From a virus, in IMG/VR virus record IMGVR_UViG_3300037069_001350, positions 1 through 58,222 of that record: a stretch of DNA of 58,222 bases, one strand, 5' to 3'. Positions 40,785 to 48,690 of the stretch are shown here, piece after piece. A model generated the notes under the pieces. That model worked only from the letters and a program-made list of their open reading frames with translations. It was not told where the DNA came from and did not search any database. The stretch's first letter is position 1. Each line of letters begins with the position of its first letter. A program made the translations under genes and the position numbers.

Positions 40785-41812
40785 GCATCGAGGAGCGGTT
40801 CTCCGAGGAGGGCCGCGTGAAGGACGAGGAGATCGCCGAACTGCGCCGGGCGCTCCGCACCTCGCAGCGCCAGCTGATCAAGGCGAAGGACCGCGGCGAC
40901 CAGCTGCGTACCGCCCTGGCCGAAGCCGCCCGCGACGCGATCCTCACCCTCGGCCCGCTGCCCCCGGTCAACGCCCCGAAGATCGAGTCGAAGCGCGGCA
41001 AGCCCGAGGTGGCCCTGCTGCACACGACCGACTGGCAGGCCGCGAAGATCACCCCGAGCTATAACTCTGGCGTTCTGGTCGACCGCCTCGACCTGCTGCG
41101 TGCGAAGGTCGCGAAGCTGGTGAAGATTCACCGCTCCGACCGCCCGGTGAACGAGTGCGTGATCGCCTTCGGCGGCGACATCATCGAGGGCCTGTTCAAC
41201 TACCCGGCGCAGCTGGCGCAGATCGACGCGACGCTGTTCGAGCAGTGGACCTTCGCCTCGACCGAGTGCGCGAAGCTGGTGCGCTGGGCGCTGTCGGTGT
41301 TCGACCACGTCACCGTCGTGCCCGAGTGGGGCAACCACGGGCGCATCGGCTCGAAGCGTGCCGAGGTCCCGAAGTCCGACAACTTCGACCGGATGGTTTA
41401 CGAGCACGCCCGCCTCATGCTGGCCGGTGAGAAGCGTCTGACGTGGCTCGACTGCCCCGAGGGCATCCAGCGCATCGAGATCGGCGCGTACCGCGCGCTG
41501 CTGATCCACGGCGACGAGATCGGGCGCAACGGCTTCGCCTCCCCCATGACGATCGTCCGGCACGCGAACCAGTGGCGCTCCGGTGCGTACCCGTGGGAGT
41601 TCCGCGACGTCTACGTCGGGCACTACCACACGCACAACGAGTGGGCTATGGCGAACGGCGAGGGCACGGTCTACCAGACCGGCTCGACCGAGTCGGACAA
41701 CCTGTACGCCCGCGAGGGCATGGCGTCCTCGGCGATCCCGTCGCAGCGCCTGCACTTCATTGACCCGGTCAAGGGTCTGGTCACCGCGCAGTACAAGGTG
41801 ATCTTGGGATGA
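40781..41812 (+). CDS. Mre11-like metallophosphoesterase
   Basis: 343 residues. The metal motifs appear in order: HTTDWQ, FGGDIIEG, EWGNHGR, LLIHGDEIG and VGHYHTH. An N-terminal helix (IAELRRALRTSQRQLIKAKD) precedes the domain. It is probably a DNA nuclease of the SbcD/Mre11 type. Confidence 0.8.
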   Translation: MSIEERFSEEGRVKDEEIAELRRALRTSQRQLIKAKDRGDQLRTALAEAARDAILTLGPLPPVNAPKIESKRGKPEVALLHTTDWQAAKITPSYNSGVLVDRLDLLRAKVAKLVKIHRSDRPVNECVIAFGGDIIEGLFNYPAQLAQIDATLFEQWTFASTECAKLVRWALSVFDHVTVVPEWGNHGRIGSKRAEVPKSDNFDRMVYEHARLMLAGEKRLTWLDCPEGIQRIEIGAYRALLIHGDEIGRNGFASPMTIVRHANQWRSGAYPWEFRDVYVGHYHTHNEWAMANGEGTVYQTGSTESDNLYAREGMASSAIPSQRLHFIDPVKGLVTAQYKVILG

Positions 41813-42126
41813 AGGGCTGGCCCGATCTCCCTCGCCGCCTGCGTATCGGCGGTGGCCGCTGGGACGTCAGGGTCCGCCGCCTGCGCGGCAAGTACGGCGA
41901 GACGCAGCTGAACCAGTCCGTCGTCACGCTCGACCCTGACCAGTCGACGGTCGTCGCCCGCGACACCCTGCTGCACGAGGTGCTGCACGCGGTGATCGCC
42001 AACACCTCGCTCGGGCTCGGTCGCAAGGCCGAGGAGCGCCTGATCCGAACCCTCTCCCCGCAGCTGCTGGCTGTCCTCCGGGACAACCCGCAGCTGGTCC
42101 TGTTCCTGACCCGCTACGACGACTAG
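41809..42126 (+). CDS. Putative zinc metallopeptidase (HExxH)
   Basis: 105 residues with LLHEVLHAVI (His56, Glu57, His60). The size and N-terminal beta hairpins resemble short ImmA/SprT-like phage peptidases. The partner is unknown. Confidence 0.6.
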   Translation: MKGWPDLPRRLRIGGGRWDVRVRRLRGKYGETQLNQSVVTLDPDQSTVVARDTLLHEVLHAVIANTSLGLGRKAEERLIRTLSPQLLAVLRDNPQLVLFLTRYDD

Positions 42127-42138
42127 GAAGTCACCCGC

Positions 42139-42339
42139 ATGGACCTGCTCGCTGGCATCACCTCCCCGGTGTCGACCCTTCCGGTCGGCGACTCGATGTA
42201 CCAGATGCATGTGCTGCACGCGATGCAGCGCAGCCGTCACATCTACGCGGGCACGGTGCCCGAGCATGTGATCGCCACCCGCCGCCGCCGCAACCGCGCG
42301 GCCCGCGTGTCTCGTCGCATCAACCGGGGGCAGCGGTGA
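42139..42339 (+). CDS. Small basic protein
   Basis: 66 residues with a very basic end (ATRRRRNRAARVSRRINRGQ). It is coupled to the nucleotidase gene (GTG 42336). Confidence 0.5.
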   Translation: MDLLAGITSPVSTLPVGDSMYQMHVLHAMQRSRHIYAGTVPEHVIATRRRRNRAARVSRRINRGQR

Positions 42340-42884
42340 AGGTCGGCTTCGACTGCGACGGCGTGCTGTACGACTTCGCCGACTCCGTGCGCCAGTACCT
42401 GATCGAGCGGTACGGCTGGCCGCTCACCGCGTTCACCCCGCCGGTGCGCTGGGGGTTCTACGAGGACTGGGGTCTGAGCCTCGACGACTTCCTGGCGATC
42501 TGCAACGACGGCGTGAACTACGGGGTGATCTTCAACTACGGCGAGCCGCACTTCGGCTCGTTCGAGGCGATCCGCGAGGTCCGCGAGGCCGGGCACTCGA
42601 CGCACCTGATCACCGACCGTTCGTTCGGCTGGCCCGGTCAGGCCGCGAAGCAGACCTACGGCTGGCTGCACCGCCACGGGCTCGTGTTCGACTCGGTCAC
42701 CTTCACCTCGGACAAGACGATCGCCGCCGTCGACATGATGATCGACGACAAGATCGAGAACTACGACGTGCTGGACAACTCGTGCGACGTCTACCTGCTC
42801 GACCGTCCCTGGAACCAGGACGACGGCAGCCGCCGCCGGATCACCTCGCTCGACCAGTACGTCCGGCTGGTGCTCGGTGAGTAG
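42336..42884 (+). CDS. HAD-type 5'(3')-deoxyribonucleotidase
   Basis: 182 residues from GTG 42336. The HAD nucleophile motif DCDGVLYDF (Asp6, Asp8) is at the start; THLITDRSF is motif II and MMIDDKIENY the acidic motif. It would dephosphorylate deoxyribonucleotides next to a dNMP kinase, giving control of the dNTP pool. Confidence 0.8.
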   Translation: MKVGFDCDGVLYDFADSVRQYLIERYGWPLTAFTPPVRWGFYEDWGLSLDDFLAICNDGVNYGVIFNYGEPHFGSFEAIREVREAGHSTHLITDRSFGWPGQAAKQTYGWLHRHGLVFDSVTFTSDKTIAAVDMMIDDKIENYDVLDNSCDVYLLDRPWNQDDGSRRRITSLDQYVRLVLGE

Positions 42885-43419
42885 GCCGCACCTGATCGGC
42901 CTGTCCGGCTACGCCCGCAGCGGCAAGGACACCGTCGCCTCGTTCCTCTGCACCGAGGCTGGCTACCAGCGGGTCGCCTTCGCCGACGCACTGCGTGAGG
43001 TCGCGCTCGATCTCGACCCGACCATCGACGCCCCGTCCGCGGGTCGCCCGATTGCGCTCCGCCGCCTGATCGACGTCTACGGCTGGGAGTACGCGAAGGA
43101 CGCCTGGCCGGACGTGCGCCGCCTGCTGCAGCGCCTCGGCACCGAGGTCGGTCGCAGGCACTTCGGCACGAACGTCTGGGTCGACCTCGCCATGCGGAAG
43201 GTCGACGGCCCGACCGTGTTCACCGACTGCCGCTTCCCGAACGAGGCCGACGCGATCCGGGCGAGCGGCGGTGCCGTGTGGCGCATCGAGCGGCCCGGCT
43301 TCGGCCCGGTCAACGACCACCCGTCCGAGCACGCGCTCGACGACTACCCGTTCACCCGCGTGATCCACAACGACTCGACGCCCGACGAACTCCGCCGGGC
43401 CGTGCTGCTGGGAGGCTGA
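42877..43419 (+). CDS. Deoxynucleoside monophosphate kinase
   Basis: 180 residues from GTG 42877. The P-loop is GYARSGKDT (11-19). The rest matches phage dNMP kinases: YQRVAFADALREVALDLDP, LLQRLGTEVGRRHFG, NVWVDLAMRKV and FTDCRFPNEADAIRASGG. It phosphorylates dNMPs for replication. Confidence 0.88.
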   Translation: MSRPHLIGLSGYARSGKDTVASFLCTEAGYQRVAFADALREVALDLDPTIDAPSAGRPIALRRLIDVYGWEYAKDAWPDVRRLLQRLGTEVGRRHFGTNVWVDLAMRKVDGPTVFTDCRFPNEADAIRASGGAVWRIERPGFGPVNDHPSEHALDDYPFTRVIHNDSTPDELRRAVLLGG

Positions 43420-43420
43420 C

Positions 43421-43927
43421 ATGCCCACGGTTCCCCGCATGGGCGAGATCGGCGTGACGCCGTCGCACGGCTTCCCGGCCTGGGTGATCCGCAAGGTGAC
43501 CCGCTCGCCCTACGCTCACGCCTTCATCGCCACCGGCAACGGCGACGAGATCATCGAGGCCGAGCCGAACGGTGCCCGCATCGGCCACGCATCGGAGTAC
43601 CGCACCGTCGTGTGGCTCCGCGGCCTGACCGACGGCCTGAACGGCGCGCAGCGCGTGCTGATCGTCGCCTGGGCTCGGCGGCACCTCGGCACCCCGTACT
43701 CGTGGATCGACGACGCCATGATCGGCTTCGCCGACCTGTTCCACTGGGCACCGCGCTGGATGCGCCCGCGGCTCGCCAGCGACTCGACCCTCATGTGCAG
43801 TCAGCTGTGCGTCGCCGCGGTCGAGGCGGGCGGTCGCGACCTGTTCCCGAACAGCCCGGACGGCGCAGTGTCGCCCGGCGACCTGGCCCGCGCCAACGAG
43901 GCGCTGACGAAGGGCGCGAAGCCGTGA
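43421..43927 (+). CDS. YiiX/NlpC-P60-like cysteine protease
   Basis: 168 residues. GDIG-like opening (GEIGVTPSHGFPAWVIRKV), SPYAHAFIATGNGDEIIEA with His33, and LMCSQLCVAAVEAGG with Cys126 fit the permuted papain fold of YiiX. A lysis or capsid role is possible; it lies in the nucleotide-metabolism block. Confidence 0.7.
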   Translation: MPTVPRMGEIGVTPSHGFPAWVIRKVTRSPYAHAFIATGNGDEIIEAEPNGARIGHASEYRTVVWLRGLTDGLNGAQRVLIVAWARRHLGTPYSWIDDAMIGFADLFHWAPRWMRPRLASDSTLMCSQLCVAAVEAGGRDLFPNSPDGAVSPGDLARANEALTKGAKP

Positions 43928-44445
43928 CCACCTGCAGCACCCCGAACTGCGGACAGGACGCCGTGCTGCAGTGGCAGCGCGCCGGGGGCGACTCCGAGCA
44001 CGACGCCTACATGACCCACCTGGGTGACAGCATGGCGAGCGCCCGCGACGCCCGCCTGGTCAACATGACCGCCACCGTCGCGCAGCTGCAGGCGGCGCAC
44101 GCCGCGTTCCCGAACACTCTCGACGGCAACCGGCTACGGGCTCGCACGCAGCGCCAGATCGACGCCGTGACCGCCGACATCGCCGCGGTCATGGCCGAGC
44201 CCGGCCCGGACCTGTCCGCACTGCCCGCGACCACGGTCGCCGTGTTCGGCTGCGCCACCCATGCGCCGAGCCCCGACGCCGCGGCGCAGCTGCACGACAC
44301 TCACTGCAGCACCACCCCGACCGGCTGCGGCTGCGCGCTGCCGGTCATCCCCCCCTCGGCGATGGAGCCGTCGCTGTCTCCGCCTCCGCCCCCGACGACG
44401 ACGCCCACCCCGCCGCCGCCTCCCACCCACGCCATGATCAAGTAA
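43924..44445 (+). CDS. Cys-containing protein with Pro-rich tail
   Basis: 173 residues from GTG 43924. CSTPNCGQDAVLQW at the start and HCSTTPTGCGCALP later carry cysteines; the end is a run of Pro and Thr. No family recognised. Confidence 0.5.
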   Translation: MTTCSTPNCGQDAVLQWQRAGGDSEHDAYMTHLGDSMASARDARLVNMTATVAQLQAAHAAFPNTLDGNRLRARTQRQIDAVTADIAAVMAEPGPDLSALPATTVAVFGCATHAPSPDAAAQLHDTHCSTTPTGCGCALPVIPPSAMEPSLSPPPPPTTTPTPPPPPTHAMIK

Positions 44446-44456
44446 GGGGCCACACC

Positions 44457-45176
44457 ATGAGCAACGCAGTGCAGGAAGAACTGGTCGACGTCACCCGCGC
44501 GAAGCTGGTCGCCGAGGCACGCAAGCTGGACGCCGAGGCACGCAAGGCCGAGGCCGAGGCAGAGAACGCCCGGCTGGGCTCGGAGTTCCAGCAGGTGAGC
44601 CTCGACATGTCGAAGCTGCAGCTGGCCGAGATGGAGTACACCGCGAAGGCGGAGCAGGCCCGCGACGAGCGGCATCACGTCTACTGGTTCACCGGCGTGG
44701 TCACCGACACCGCGGTGAAGGCGTGCATCGCCCGGCTCACCCAGTGGGACCGGCTCGACCCGACCTGCGACATCAAGATCGTGTTCAACTCGCCCGGCGG
44801 CTCGGTGGTCGACGGCATGGCGCTGTTCGACTTCATCGTCGCCCTCCGCGAGCGGCACCACGTCACGACCGAGGTCCGCGGCTACGCCGCGAGCATTGCC
44901 GGGATTCTGCTGCAGGCGGGCACGAAGCGCGTCATCGGCCCCGAGTCCTACCTGATGATCCACGAGATCAGCGCCGGGACGATGGGCAAGATCGGCGAAA
45001 TCAAGGACTCGGTGAAGTTCTACGACATGGTCTGCGCCCGCGTCGTCGACATCTTCGTCAACCGCTCCGGTGGCCGGTGCTCGAAGGAGCACTTCAAGGC
45101 CAACTGGGAGCGCATCGACTGGTGGCTGACCAGCGAGGAGGCCGTGGCCCTCGGCTTCGCCGACGAGGTCGGGTGA
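44457..45176 (+). CDS. clpP: ClpP-like serine protease with N-terminal coiled coil
   Basis: 239 residues. A charged helix (1-70) precedes a ClpP/crotonase fold: IVFNSPGGSVVDGMALFDFI, GYAASIAGILLQAG with Ser146, and YLMIHEISAG with His169. It is not in the head operon, so a prohead-protease role is unlikely. It could degrade a host or early phage protein, or associate with a host Clp ATPase. Confidence 0.78.
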   Translation: MSNAVQEELVDVTRAKLVAEARKLDAEARKAEAEAENARLGSEFQQVSLDMSKLQLAEMEYTAKAEQARDERHHVYWFTGVVTDTAVKACIARLTQWDRLDPTCDIKIVFNSPGGSVVDGMALFDFIVALRERHHVTTEVRGYAASIAGILLQAGTKRVIGPESYLMIHEISAGTMGKIGEIKDSVKFYDMVCARVVDIFVNRSGGRCSKEHFKANWERIDWWLTSEEAVALGFADEVG

Positions 45177-45385
45177 ACGAAGCGCAGGTCAAGCAGCACG
45201 CGAAGCCGTGGGCACAGGTGCATGACGAGGCCGTGTCCACGCTTCGCGGGCTCGATGCGTGGCTGGCGAAGGTGGACGCGCTGCTGACTGAAACGACACT
45301 TGACACAGAGTCAAGTGACGCTAGACTCGGCATCACATCACACCCGACCCAGGAGGCCACATGCTCGACCCCGTCAGCCAGCTGA
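45173..45385 (+). CDS. Small protein overlapping the MazG promoter
   Basis: 70 residues from GTG 45173, coupled to the ClpP-like stop. It is helical at first (HDEAVSTLRGLDAWLAKVDA). Its 3' part lies over the promoter/operator at 45299 and 25 bases of the MazG gene, so that part may have little coding constraint. Confidence 0.4.
   Translation: MNEAQVKQHAKPWAQVHDEAVSTLRGLDAWLAKVDALLTETTLDTESSDARLGITSHPTQEATCSTPSAS
45299..45327 (+). promoter_or_regulatory. Repressor-type operator over an internal promoter
   Basis: CTTGAC-ACAGA-GTCAAG at 45299-45315 overlaps TTGACA (45300-45305), with a 16-base spacer to TAGACT. The geometry is identical to the early promoter at 31020. It reads into MazG, with AGGAGG at 45351. 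Confidence 0.7.
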
Positions 45386-45783
45386 CCAGCCCCAGCGACC
45401 GTCGCTACGAGCACGGCTACGCGACCGGCTTCGAGACCGGCAAGGTGGAAGGCACCCGCACCGCGCTGCTCACGATGGGCGCGCAGGTGGAGGAGAACAA
45501 CCGCCTGCACGGCTGGTACGACGACGAGCGCAGCTTCGCCGAGGACATCGCCCTGCTGCACTCCGAGGTCAGCGAGGCGCTGGACGCCTGGCGCGAGATC
45601 GGCTTCGACGAGCGGACCAGCGAGGGCGGCAAGCCCGACGACGTCGCCTCGGAACTGGCCGACGTCCTGATCCGCCTGCTCGACATCTGCCAGCGCCGCG
45701 GCATCGACCTGCGGGCCGAGTACGAGCGCAAGATGCGCTTCAACCTCTCGCGCCCGTACCGGCACGGAGGCAAGCGCCTGTGA
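45361..45783 (+). CDS. mazG: MazG-like NTP pyrophosphohydrolase
   Basis: 140 residues, SD AGGAGG. MazG features: FAEDIALLHSEVSEALDAWR and KPDDVASELADVLIRLLDIC, the Glu/Asp metal-binding helices. It may clear abnormal or alarmone nucleotides. Confidence 0.8.
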   Translation: MLDPVSQLTSPSDRRYEHGYATGFETGKVEGTRTALLTMGAQVEENNRLHGWYDDERSFAEDIALLHSEVSEALDAWREIGFDERTSEGGKPDDVASELADVLIRLLDICQRRGIDLRAEYERKMRFNLSRPYRHGGKRL

Positions 45784-45971
45784 CCATCGCCCCCACCACG
45801 ATCTCGCAGGACCTGTGCCGGTGCGGCCACCCTGCGAACGAGCACGCCGACGGCGAGGGCGCGTGCGCGCCCTGCGCCGCGGTCGCTCGCGGTCGCGTGT
45901 GGGGTCAGCTGGCCGCGTGCCGCCGCTTCACCTGGTCCTTCCAGTGGGCAGGCGGTGCACCGTGCCGCTGA
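45780..45971 (+). CDS. Small Cys-rich protein
   Basis: 63 residues from GTG 45780. CRCGHPANEH and ACAPCAA are a zinc-ribbon-like pair. Coupled to MazG by GTGA. Confidence 0.5.
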   Translation: MTIAPTTISQDLCRCGHPANEHADGEGACAPCAAVARGRVWGQLAACRRFTWSFQWAGGAPCR

Positions 45972-46153
45972 CCGCCACCTGCCACCACTGCGGCCATGAC
46001 CGCCTCAACCCGACGGCCATGACCCTCGACGACACCACGCAACGCTGCCCGCACGGCTGCTGCTTCCTCGACTGCTGCGCCGCTTGTGGCCGCGGCCTGT
46101 CGTCGTGGGGTCCGGTCGCCTGCAAGTGCGACGACTTCGAGGCGATCAAGTGA
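45962..46153 (+). CDS. Small Cys-rich protein
   Basis: 63 residues from GTG 45962. CHHCGHDRL, CPHGCCFLDCCAACG and CKCDD give four Cys clusters. It overlaps its neighbour by ten bases. Confidence 0.5.
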   Translation: MPLTATCHHCGHDRLNPTAMTLDDTTQRCPHGCCFLDCCAACGRGLSSWGPVACKCDDFEAIK

Positions 46154-46359
46154 AGCGCCCGCCCGCCTACCTCTGCGACCACCCGAACTGGGTTCACCGC
46201 CGCCAGCCGAACTGCAAGCGCCGGACCACGAAGGTCTGCGAAGCGTGCGGTGTGCCGACCTGCGGGGTGCACCTGCGCCTGCCGAACCGCGACGGCAAGC
46301 TGTACTGCCAGCGGTGGCGCTGCCGGGACCGGCGCGTAAAGGCGGTGCTGTCGGCATGA
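46150..46359 (+). CDS. Small zinc-binding protein
   Basis: 69 residues from GTG 46150. CDHPNWVHRR, CEACGVPTCGVHLR and YCQRWRC are the Cys/His groups. Confidence 0.5.
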   Translation: MKRPPAYLCDHPNWVHRRQPNCKRRTTKVCEACGVPTCGVHLRLPNRDGKLYCQRWRCRDRRVKAVLSA

Positions 46360-46550
46360 TGAAGGCGAAGCACCACACCGTCTGCTCGAACTGCGACGAC
46401 AACATCGAGCCCGGCGACCCGATCCACCAGACGGTCTCGGGCTGGGTGCACGTCACCTGCCCGGACGACGATCTCGCGGTGCTGGCCGAGGTCATCCCGA
46501 TGCACCAGGTCTGCGGTCGCTGCTTCTGCCGTCACGCAGGTGACTGCTGA
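46356..46550 (+). CDS. Small zinc-binding protein
   Basis: 64 residues. CSNCDDNIEPGDPIHQTVSG, WVHVTCPDD resembles a LIM-like or PARP-finger-like knuckle; the end is CGRCFCRHAGDC. Confidence 0.55.
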   Translation: MMKAKHHTVCSNCDDNIEPGDPIHQTVSGWVHVTCPDDDLAVLAEVIPMHQVCGRCFCRHAGDC

Positions 46551-46699
46551 TGACCCGTAGCCAGTTCGCGTTCCAGGTGATGCTGACCATGCTGCTCTCG
46601 CTGCTCGTGGTGCTGCTGATCCTGGCGAGCCCGGAGCACGTCGCCGCACCGCCGCCGCCGATCCCGTTCAACATCCACTTCGGGCCGGTGCACCCGTGA
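46550..46699 (+). CDS. Tiny membrane protein
   Basis: 49 residues. One membrane span (VMLTMLLSLLVVLLILASP) and a Pro-rich end. ATG 46550 shares its A with the previous stop (TGATG), and the next GTG overlaps its stop. Confidence 0.5.
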   Translation: MTRSQFAFQVMLTMLLSLLVVLLILASPEHVAAPPPPIPFNIHFGPVHP

Positions 46700-46995
46700 C
46701 CGAGGCCCTGTCGCTGTTCCCCGAGATCGTCGAGCCCGACGGCAAGGCGAAGCTGACCGCGGGCGACCGCCTGCGCCGTCGCCACGACGCGAAGATCGCC
46801 CAGGGGATGCACCCGATCACCGGGCTACGCCTGCGCGGCGACGACGAGACCTGTGGCAGTTGCGCGCACCGCGTGCTCGTGCACGGCGGCAGCCGCGGCT
46901 GGCCGAAGTGCGAACTGTCCGTGATGACCCACGGCCCGGCAACCGACTGCCTGGCCCGCTTTCCTGCCTGCTCGGGATGGGAGCCCGCCGCATGA
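46696..46995 (+). CDS. Small Cys-containing protein
   Basis: 99 residues from GTG 46696. CGSCAHRVLVHGGSRGWPKC followed by a later DCLARFPACSGW resembles a widespread phage motif of unknown role. Confidence 0.55.
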   Translation: MTEALSLFPEIVEPDGKAKLTAGDRLRRRHDAKIAQGMHPITGLRLRGDDETCGSCAHRVLVHGGSRGWPKCELSVMTHGPATDCLARFPACSGWEPAA

Positions 46996-47192
46996 CTCAC
47001 GACCTCTGCTACCACGGCGACCTGCCCTGGTGGCGTCGCCGCTACCACCTCGGTCGCACCCGCGGCTTCACCGCTCGCGGGACGCACCGCATGGCCGACC
47101 GCGCTGCCCGCTGGGAGCAGCAGCTGAAGGCGCTGCCTAGCCGCTGGCATCTGCCCACTGAGGACGACTACGACGAGCAGGTGCAGCGGTGA
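46992..47192 (+). CDS. Small basic protein
   Basis: 66 residues, rich in Arg/Trp/His (LPWWRRRYHLGRTRGFTARG). ATGA overlap with its neighbour. Confidence 0.45.
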   Translation: MTHDLCYHGDLPWWRRRYHLGRTRGFTARGTHRMADRAARWEQQLKALPSRWHLPTEDDYDEQVQR

Positions 47193-47656
47193 AGATGTGG
47201 GCCGTGGACCCCGGCATCACCCGCCGCGACGTCATCTGGTGCGCGGTCTGGTCCCTGGTGCTGGTGATCATGTCGGCGTCGATGTCGCCGTTGATCGTGC
47301 CGCTGTCGATCATCTGGCTGTCGCTCTGGTGGGCGACCCTGGCCTACGGCGAGCGCCTGCAGCGCCGGGCCGACGCCGAGGAGGACTGGCTGCGCGGGCG
47401 CATGGCCGACATCCTGACCCGCACCGCGAACGCCTTGAAGGGCGAGCCGGACGGCATCTACTCCCACGACTGGTCGGACCTCCCCGACGTCGCCGCCCGG
47501 CTTCGTAGCGAACTGGCTGACCGTCGCCGCGGCCTCGCGGTCTCCTCGGTACCGCCGGTGAACGTCCACGCCTCGTGCGCGCCTGGCGAGTGCGGGGTCT
47601 GCTCGCCGCCGGTCTCGCTCTGCCCTGGCTGCGACTACTGCGGGACACCCGCATGA
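47189..47656 (+). CDS. Membrane protein with C-terminal Cys cluster
   Basis: 155 residues from GTG 47189. Two hydrophobic segments (VIWCAVWSLVLVIMSAS; LIVPLSIIWLSLWWATL), a helical middle, and a Cys-rich end (CAPGECGVC ... LCPGCDYCG). Confidence 0.5.
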   Translation: MKMWAVDPGITRRDVIWCAVWSLVLVIMSASMSPLIVPLSIIWLSLWWATLAYGERLQRRADAEEDWLRGRMADILTRTANALKGEPDGIYSHDWSDLPDVAARLRSELADRRRGLAVSSVPPVNVHASCAPGECGVCSPPVSLCPGCDYCGTPA

Positions 47657-47853
47657 CCGCCCCGCTGCCCGCGTCCGAGGTCGAGCACGTCGCGACCGCG
47701 TTCGAGCACCCGGACGGCGGCTGGGCCTACGCCTGCCTCTGCGGCTACGAGTCGCACCCGCACCTGACGCAGCGGCTGGCCGAGCGGTTCGCCGCGAACC
47801 ACGACGGGCGCTCCGTAAGCGCACCGCTGAACTCTGACGAAGTGAAGGGCTGA
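47653..47853 (+). CDS. Small protein of unknown function
   Basis: 66 residues from an ATG overlapping the previous stop. GGWAYACLCGYESHPHLTQR contains a CxC and His pair. No family. Confidence 0.45.
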   Translation: MTAPLPASEVEHVATAFEHPDGGWAYACLCGYESHPHLTQRLAERFAANHDGRSVSAPLNSDEVKG

Positions 47854-47854
47854 C

Positions 47855-48547
47855 ATGAAGCGTGGCATCCTCTGCTCGATGCGGTTCAGCCACTTCGCGG
47901 GCTCGTTCCGCGTGTGGCGCTGCGACGGCTGCGGTCGCGAGCACACCCGCGTGAAGCCGCTGCCCCATCACCCCGACCACGCCTGCTTCAAGGCGAGCGA
48001 CGGGACGGTGGTCACGTTCAACGGCGAGTCGGCTCGGGACGTGCGCGACGCCTTCGCCTGCTCGTACGCAGCTGGCGTCGGGATGGTCGACGAGTACCTG
48101 ACCCTCCGCGAGCGCGAGTCCGAGTGGGCGGCTGACTGGGGCGAGCGCGAGCACGCCGGACCCTCGGCCCCGAACCCCTGGGACCTGGCCGAGCGGTACG
48201 AAGCCGAGATCGGCAAGCTGCACGAGGACGCCGCCGCCACCGACGACCAGGTCGATGCCATGCGCCAGGCGATCCTCTCGATCGCCGAGCCCGGAGGGGC
48301 GGACAACGAGATCGAGCCCAGGGCGGACGCCACTGTCGACACCTACCGGGTGGTCATCAACCACCACTCGGAGCAGATGCGTCTCCTCGGTGTACCGCGG
48401 GACCTGACGAACATCCGGCTGGCCGCAACCGCCGCGGGTCACCGCCCGGATCACCTGGCCCACGATCTCCGCCTGGCCGTCGCCGCCTTCAACCGCAGGC
48501 AGCGCCTGGCCTCCCTGCTGTCCATGTCCCCCCTCGGTCGCTTCTGA
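47855..48547 (+). CDS. Protein of unknown function, N-terminal zinc knuckle
   Basis: 230 residues. WRCDGCGREHTRVKP and HACFK may bind zinc. The rest is helical and acidic. The gene ends four bases before repeat cluster B. Confidence 0.5.
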   Translation: MKRGILCSMRFSHFAGSFRVWRCDGCGREHTRVKPLPHHPDHACFKASDGTVVTFNGESARDVRDAFACSYAAGVGMVDEYLTLRERESEWAADWGEREHAGPSAPNPWDLAERYEAEIGKLHEDAAATDDQVDAMRQAILSIAEPGGADNEIEPRADATVDTYRVVINHHSEQMRLLGVPRDLTNIRLAATAAGHRPDHLAHDLRLAVAAFNRRQRLASLLSMSPLGRF

Positions 48548-48550
48548 CCC

Positions 48551-48649
48551 ATCGGGTCATCGGGTCGTCATCGGGTACCCGATCGCCACCCGATACCCGA
48601 CCCGATACCCGATCCGTCGGGTCATCGCCCCTCGATCGGGTCACCCGAT
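48551..48649. repeat. Repeat cluster B, intergenic
   Basis: Eleven half-sites ATCGGGT/ACCCGAT in 99 bases, including ATCGGGT-ACCCGAT at 48570 and ATCGGGT-C-ACCCGAT at 48635-48649. This is the only intergenic cluster and fills the 143-base gap before the small terminase candidate. Its density exceeds cluster A. Confidence 0.75.
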
Positions 48650-48690
48650 CTCGCCCCGATGCCAGAATCTCGCGCGTGTAGGAGCACCCC

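Noticed and set aside
48551-48649. Cluster B as a CRISPR or an intrinsic terminator
   Set aside because: Seven-base half-sites with irregular 0-12 base gaps are not repeat-spacer units, and no U tract follows the palindromes.
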